DNA of 64,000 bases from Planctomycetota bacterium (lineage in GTDB: Bacteria > Planctomycetota > Planctomycetia > Planctomycetales > Planctomycetaceae), in the NCBI GenBank assembly GCA_014584345.1, contig JACTNB010000022.1, positions 124,001-188,000 of the forward strand, read 5' to 3'. Both the position numbers and the translations under genes were made by a program. Below, in pieces: positions 59,902-64,000 of this stretch (within the stretch, counting starts at the first letter, position 1; each line of letters opens with the position of its first letter). The notes below the pieces were generated by a model. That model ran no database searches. It was not told the origin of the DNA and saw only the letters and a list, made by a program, of their open reading frames with translations.

Positions 59902-60399
59902 TTACTTTGTTCCGCTTTTGTCAGGATCAATAAACTCCCATGCTTTTCGATCACGTCGTCCGTAAGGACGAGGCTTTCCGGTGTCCGCAGGCGGGGGAGG
60001 TTGGACGAGAAGCTGATCTCTCAATTCTCGACATGCTCGGAGACTCGTCCGAAGCGGGCTCTTGGTCCCACGCAGCTTGCCGTTGTGAATCCAACGTCGG
60101 ATCGTCTCGTCACTGACACCGAACAACTCGGCAGCTTGCTTGCAGGTCATCGAGAAGAATTCGTCCGACCCCTTGAAACCAAACGGTTTCAAGAAGAAGA
60201 CCGACACGCCAACGCCGAGGACGAGGTTTTCTTTGTCCAGGACCAAAACTTCATCGACGTAGCACAGCACGCCCGGCCCAAGATTCAGAATCTCCCAGAG
60301 TGCTTCCTCGACCTGGGCGACCGTGCAACCGGCGACTTTGAGTTCGAGATCGTTTGGGCCGTGGGTGATTAGGTTGAGTTGCGTGGCAAGAGTGTGCAT
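59902..60399 (-). CDS. Excisionase-like HTH protein with N-terminal extra domain
   Basis: 165 aa. Residues ~10-75 form a small domain (NDLELKVAGCTVAQVEEALWEILNL...VDEVLVLDKENLVLGVG...FLKPFGFKG) with the ThiS/MoaD-like (beta-grasp) pattern ending in a Gly-x-Lys-Gly; this is inferred. The second half is a MerR/excisionase-type HTH (MTCKQAAELFGVSDETIRRWIHNGKLRG) and a short basic tail. ATG has GGAGG 8 bases before. 8 bp from integrase start, 12 bp after the zinc-ribbon gene stop. Confidence 0.8.
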   Translation of the reverse strand: MHTLATQLNLITHGPNDLELKVAGCTVAQVEEALWEILNLGPGVLCYVDEVLVLDKENLVLGVGVSVFFLKPFGFKGSDEFFSMTCKQAAELFGVSDETIRRWIHNGKLRGTKSPLRTSLRACRELRDQLLVQPPPPADTGKPRPYGRRDRKAWEFIDPDKSGTK

Positions 60400-60411
60400 C
60401 GTGGTGGCCTC

Positions 60412-60951
60412 CTACTTCGGCAGACGATGTATGCGGTCGGACTTAGGTGGAAAAGCGTGACCGCACACACATTTCTTTCCGTTAAGTGGAACGTAGCTGT
60501 TGCATTGCGGGCAGCGTTTCTTGAAATGGTTGCGAGACTTGTTCTTGTCATTTGCCCACTCAATCCATTCCTGCGGAGTTACGTTGGGGTCGAGGAGAAC
60601 GACGTAAGTGACTTTCTTCTTGTCGATCTGTTTCGAGCGGGTCACAAGAAGCCCTTCCTTGCGACCAAGCACCTTCGCCAAATCAAGAGTGTTCTTCCAT
60701 TTGGGGCGTGTCACCCTATTTCGCCCGATCCGAACAGGCCGAAGATCGTCGGGGCCGAAGGTGCTGCCATAATTCTTCTCGATAGCCGTCTCGATCTGCT
60801 GCTGCGTCATGACGCCACCATGCTTCCGCAACTGCTTGACTAGAAAAGCACAGTAGGCAGGAGCCGAGTTCTCCTCCTGGGCTCTATCCTGACTCAGATG
60901 ACGGATCGACCGTCCATCGTCCATCAGGAATGTTTCGGTTCTTTGCTTCAT
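60412..60951 (-). CDS. Zinc-ribbon hypothetical protein
   Basis: 179 aa. N-terminal helical, charged region; C-terminal CPQCNSYVPLNGKKCVCGH-type ribbon with four Cys. A central KKKVTYVVLLDPNVTPQEWIEW segment is conserved-looking. Likely nucleic-acid binding. ATG with GGGAG eight bases upstream. First gene of the three-gene operon that ends with the integrase. Confidence 0.72.
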   Translation of the reverse strand: MKQRTETFLMDDGRSIRHLSQDRAQEENSAPAYCAFLVKQLRKHGGVMTQQQIETAIEKNYGSTFGPDDLRPVRIGRNRVTRPKWKNTLDLAKVLGRKEGLLVTRSKQIDKKKVTYVVLLDPNVTPQEWIEWANDKNKSRNHFKKRCPQCNSYVPLNGKKCVCGHAFPPKSDRIHRLPK

Positions 60952-61618
60952 CTTGGTTCTCCCATGTCTGGTTGGTGCGCAACGTGGGCGCACGAGTATC
61001 TGGGACGTTTGATAGAGCGGTCAGCAAAAGACCGATCTCGCCGCCGGAGAAATGTTGCTTAGGTCAAATAGAATGCGACGGCAATCGATAAAGCAGCCGA
61101 GGAAAGCAAGAGCGTTCTCAATCGGCTGAAGGATTCTACACCGAGATTTGGCAATGTAAACTTGCTGCTCGAACGTCTAGTCGAGCAAGTCAAAATACAA
61201 TCCGGCATTCATCAATTGACGAGTGCAGTAGTGATGGTCGGAGGCCGCTCGCCTGCCAATCATCTCTCTGTTGTTCTCGGCCACTGCATCAGGATTAGGA
61301 AGGTCAAATCCGTTGGCGGTTGCAATCGCAGCGTAATGCCGGCCATGACCTTCTTCGCACAGTTCCGGCCACATCGGGTGCAATGCATTGGCCAGATACA
61401 CTGACTTAATCGCAGCCACGAAAAGACACTTCTCGCTGATCCCCACCGGTTTTTAACATAAACACCTGGTAGAAAGTGGGTTAACTGCTGTTTTTTGGTC
61501 GTGGCATGAGCGACGTAGACACTACCTCCTGCAGGGAAACGAAAACCGCAAAAAACACTGGCCTCGACGTCGCTCGTCGCCCAAGCACCCCTGCCAGCGT
61601 GGTGGGGATGAGCGAGAA
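60952..61618. other. Element intergenic with a weak minus-strand frame
   Basis: 667 bases. An 89-codon minus-strand frame (61177-61446; begins GTG, ends LYFDLLD) lacks a ribosome binding site and is uncertain. Nothing else could be named. Confidence 0.45.
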
Positions 61619-61765
61619 ATGTCCACGAAAACACCAAATTCTGGCTCTGATACCAACGAGCGTCTGAAGTTGTGGGAAGAACGAACCAACCACCGCAAGC
61701 AAGCCTTCTATGACCGCCTCGGTGAAGCCAAGGCGAACGGCGTGTTCCAGCGTATCTGTGGATAG
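61619..61765 (+). CDS. Small 48-aa protein of the element
   Basis: ATG..TAG frame, MSTKTPNSGSDTNERLKLWE at the start, followed by a charged helix (RTNHRKQAFYDRLGEAKANG). It has a codon pattern like coding DNA, and a weak GAG upstream. It is too short for automatic callers. Function unknown. Confidence 0.4.
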   Translation: MSTKTPNSGSDTNERLKLWEERTNHRKQAFYDRLGEAKANGVFQRICG

Positions 61766-62049
61766 CCGGAAAGTCGGAAACCCGGAAACGTGTGGCCCAC
61801 GCAAAATCGCCCTTAGCGGCCTTACCTGACTCCGGTAGAATACCAGCAACTTTCTCCAACCTTCTCCACTGGCATCGCCCCGCTCTGGCGATCCCCGAAG
61901 CCGCAAATGCTTATCGGCTTCGATCCGGCCCCCGATCCCGAAAACCGCTTTTTCTGGAATCGATGTGGGCCAACTTAGTTCCCCAATGTTTGTCGCAACT
62001 GCGATGAGAATTAGATGCGAACTACTACATAAAGATAGGAGGAATTTTC

Positions 62050-62256
62050 ATGAAACCACTTTTTTCGACGACTGAAGCCGCTGTGTTGCTTGATGTGGCC
62101 GAGCATCGAGTTCGTTACGCTCACCGGGCACAACACGTCCCGAAGCCTCAAACCACCATCGCTGGTCGGCAACTCTACACGGTAGGTGACCTAGAAAGGT
62201 TGTGTGAACACTTCGGTATCGAGTTCTCGACGTTGGAACTCGAAAGGACTGAATAG
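62050..62256 (+). CDS. Small MerR/Xis-type HTH protein
   Basis: 68 aa with a helix-turn-helix: LFSTTEAAVLLDVAEHRVRYAHRA, then GRQLYTVGDLERLCEHFGIEF. This fits excisionase or a replication-control repressor. Preceded by a strong AGGAGG seven bases before the ATG. It is the first gene of the plus-strand replication module. Confidence 0.75.
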   Translation: MKPLFSTTEAAVLLDVAEHRVRYAHRAQHVPKPQTTIAGRQLYTVGDLERLCEHFGIEFSTLELERTE

Positions 62257-62258
62257 AA

Positions 62259-62293
62259 AAGCCCTGTGGGCGGCACAGCCGCCCACAGGGCTT
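62259..62293. terminator. 15-bp hairpin after small HTH gene
   Basis: Perfect 15-bp stem (62259-62273 and 62279-62293; loop CACAG). The A-tract precedes it, so a T-rich tail occurs on the minus strand (GGGCTTTTC). It may limit transcription into the replication gene or stop minus-strand readthrough. Confidence 0.65.
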
Positions 62294-62430
62294 GGGTACA
62301 TCAAACATCCGTCGTGTCGGGATGGCAGTGACGGAGGGTTTGGTGGATGCCGATTGCGAGGACAACTCGGTATCGGCTGGTCGTAACTGCGGGAGTCGGC
62401 ACCCGCTTCTATCTAAAGTAGTTACTCACG

Positions 62431-62526
62431 ATGGATTCAAATTTATGCAAAAGAGCGCACGAGCGCAAGACTGATTCTCAAATCGAACGAACCCCCACAA
62501 AACATGAACAGGGGGTGTCGGAATGA
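62431..62526 (+). CDS. 31-codon leader ORF coupled to replication gene
   Basis: Starts ATGGATTCAAAT, ends GAATGA; its TGA overlaps the next ATG (ATGA). The coupling makes it a possible leader peptide or a chance frame. No ribosome binding site of its own was seen. Confidence 0.35.
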   Translation: MDSNLCKRAHERKTDSQIERTPTKHEQGVSE

Positions 62527-64000
62527 GAGAATTGACACCAGAGGAAAAAATAGAACTTGATGAGATGGAAGTGCCCTTTGAGTCGGTTCCCAACGCAATT
62601 CGCTGGGACGAAGAACTTATGCGGCAACTCATGGCCATCGTCCTGAACGACACAGAGATGGTGCGGCACATTCTTGAACCAGACAATTTCACAAACGACA
62701 TTCACAAAAACGTGTGCTCCATCGCATTTCAGTTTTTCGACGAGTTCGGGCAGGCTCCAGACCGCATCTGGGTGAAAAACGAACTTGCGGAGGCTATCGA
62801 AGACAAGTCCGAAAAGGTTCAGTTTCGCTACTTATCGGAACTTGCAGTCGTCTACGAATACTATCAACCGGGTATGGAATCCACGGAGGCAATCGTCGAG
62901 AAAGCTCGACGTTGGTCCGAAGTGATGCGAACCAAGGATGCAATTCACGCATATATTGAGTCGCAACGAACAGGCAGTCCGATGTCTGCTTCAGACTTCG
63001 CAGCAAAGTGCGAGAGCATTGGAACGACAAGTACAAGCCGAGAAGAAGCCCTCAACGCTGTCGATTTCTTCGCTTTCGCTGAACAGCATGAGCCGGAGTA
63101 TCTCGTTGACCCGTATGTGGAGTCGGGAAACCTTTACCTGTTTTCTGGTGAATCCAAGGCGGGTAAAAGCACACTGACGACCTCGTTGGCAAAATCACTG
63201 GTTACGGGAGAAGATTGGTTTGATTTTCCCTGTCAGCAAACGCCTGTCGTAATCGTAGACCTGGAGAACCCAGCCTATTATCTCGCTGCAAATCTCAAGC
63301 GAGGCTTTCCGATTGAGAAGTGGCAGCAATATAGCGACAAACTGCATGTCGTGACGAGCAAACCTACCGTGACCGTGCCGTGGTTGAAGCGGTTGCTGAA
63401 GCAGCGGTCGTTGGAGAAGGCGGTCATTATTATCGATTCGGCTCGTGCCGCATTCGAGAAGCAGTTCGCTGGCGTGGCGGGATGGGAGAACTCGGCATCC
63501 GAGGTCAGAAAGGCTCTCCAACCGATTTCCGAATTTTGCCACGAGACGGGAAGCACGGTCATCCTGATCCACCACCACAACAAGTCTGGACAGACCTCGG
63601 GCTCTACAGACTGGCATGCAGGCGTGGATTTCATCTGGAACTATTACAAGAACGGAACTCAGCGAACGCTGGCTGTAGAAGGAAGGCTCGTTCAGGAAGT
63701 GCCTCCGCTTATTTTCGGCTTTGATGCTCGCAAGCACGAGTTGTACCTGGAGGGCAACAAGTCCGAGGTCGAGCAAGCAGCTAAGGACCAAGAAGTTGCG
63801 AACGATCTGGAGCAGGTTCTCGATGTGATTCCTTTCGGGAAAGAGAACGCACTGATGGGTAAGGATATTAACGAGAGAGTGAGTTTCTCTGTGGGCACGA
63901 CCAACAAGTTGCTGAAAAAGTTGAAAGAGGATTGCAGGGTAGCAACCAAGCCGTTTAAGGATGGTCGCTCTCATGGCATCCTTTACTGGCGTGAGAAGAT
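62523..64000 (+). CDS. DnaB-N/RecA-like replication ATPase (3' partial)
   Basis: 492 codons visible, no stop before the window ends. The N-terminal ~100 residues resemble the DnaB N-terminal domain (LMAIVLNDTEMVRHILEPDNF, IHKNVCSIAFQFFDEFG). A RecA-like AAA_25 core follows: Walker A GESKAGKST (~residues 209-217), VVIVDLENP, Walker B KAVIIIDSAR and VILIHHHNKSG. The tail has a winged-helix look (NDLEQVLDVIPFGKEN...). RBS GGGGG nine bases upstream. Fits RepA-like replicative helicase or primase loader of the element. Confidence 0.85.
   Translation, partial: MRELTPEEKIELDEMEVPFESVPNAIRWDEELMRQLMAIVLNDTEMVRHILEPDNFTNDIHKNVCSIAFQFFDEFGQAPDRIWVKNELAEAIEDKSEKVQFRYLSELAVVYEYYQPGMESTEAIVEKARRWSEVMRTKDAIHAYIESQRTGSPMSASDFAAKCESIGTTSTSREEALNAVDFFAFAEQHEPEYLVDPYVESGNLYLFSGESKAGKSTLTTSLAKSLVTGEDWFDFPCQQTPVVIVDLENPAYYLAANLKRGFPIEKWQQYSDKLHVVTSKPTVTVPWLKRLLKQRSLEKAVIIIDSARAAFEKQFAGVAGWENSASEVRKALQPISEFCHETGSTVILIHHHNKSGQTSGSTDWHAGVDFIWNYYKNGTQRTLAVEGRLVQEVPPLIFGFDARKHELYLEGNKSEVEQAAKDQEVANDLEQVLDVIPFGKENALMGKDINERVSFSVGTTNKLLKKLKEDCRVATKPFKDGRSHGILYWREK

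Larger units (their letters stand above)
58574..64000. mobile_element. Integrative element at tRNA-Arg(CCG), left part
   Basis: The tyrosine integrase, excisionase-like HTH gene, zinc-ribbon gene, small HTH gene and DnaB-N/RecA-like replication ATPase follow a tRNA gene with the integrase at the tRNA side. This is the usual layout of an integrative and replicating element. No capsid, portal or conjugation genes are visible, and the right end lies outside. Its left border is inferred to be within the tRNA-Arg 3' half. Confidence 0.85.

Noticed and set aside
61177..61446. 89-codon minus-strand gene in the element
   Set aside because: GTG start without a ribosome binding site and no recognised family; kept as a note only.
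58574..64000. Prophage
   Set aside because: No capsid, terminase, portal or lysis genes in the visible part; integrative element is the safer call.

Overview
The window is a stretch of bacterial chromosome, GC-rich, about 58 kb of which is vertically inherited housekeeping sequence and the last 5.4 kb an integrated mobile element. The gene content points to a planctomycete (Planctomycetota). The main clues are a giant secreted DUF1080/sorbosone-dehydrogenase-like/HEAT-like/cytochrome-c fusion protein, a type III glutamine synthetase, tandem HDOD proteins, a Minf_1886-type small protein, a three-gene ABC-2 exporter operon whose last gene is a lineage-restricted membrane-anchored protein, and many lone conserved hypotheticals. 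Genus cannot be decided from the sequence alone.

Layout. 1-3800: nrdR (5' truncated by the window edge), rph, a secreted hypothetical and an ornithine-cyclodeaminase-like gene, all plus strand. 3843-8634: minus strand, a hybrid histidine kinase with HPt and the housekeeping sigma factor rpoD, separated by a terminator. 8635-9713: a 1.1 kb non-coding stretch with a perfect 20-bp palindrome and a 22-bp tandem duplication. 9714-12267: rpsP-trmD-rplS-yraN-hisI (no rimM). 12315-21449: family-4 uracil-DNA glycosylase with a small coupled ORF, TgpA-like transglutaminase plus STAS protein, two HDOD proteins, pcm and recJ. 21870-28106: the giant cytochrome c fusion, ptsI and a dapA-like aldolase. 28553-33776: aroF, tpiA, secG and the yicC-gmk-rpoZ-coaC cluster. 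34324-43974: lipoprotein, murJ, thioredoxin-like protein, miaA, metG, phnX, a TIGR01777 epimerase and OsmC. 44220-58128: tRNA-Arg(UCU), Minf_1886 protein, the ABC-2 exporter operon, an nrnA-like DHH phosphoesterase, three hypothetical or effector-type genes and glutamine synthetase III.

58500-64000: tRNA-Arg(CCG) followed directly by an integrative element. It holds a tyrosine integrase, an excisionase-like protein with an N-terminal domain of possible beta-grasp type, a zinc-ribbon protein (these three form a tight minus-strand operon), a divergent small HTH protein, short ORFs, and a DnaB-N/RecA-like replication ATPase that runs off the window.

The housekeeping genes cover translation (rpsP, trmD, rplS, metG, miaA, tRNAs), RNA processing and turnover (rph, yicC, nrnA), transcription (rpoD, rpoZ), envelope (murJ, secG, tgpA-like), nitrogen assimilation (glnN) and central metabolism (tpiA, aroF, ptsI). 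The least-explained parts are the palindrome and repeats upstream of rpoD/rpsP, a 30-bp inverted-repeat element at 51.4 kb, a 28-bp triple repeat at 52.9 kb, a G8C9 tract at 53.6 kb where a -1 slip would fuse two neighbouring genes, and the new integrative element.
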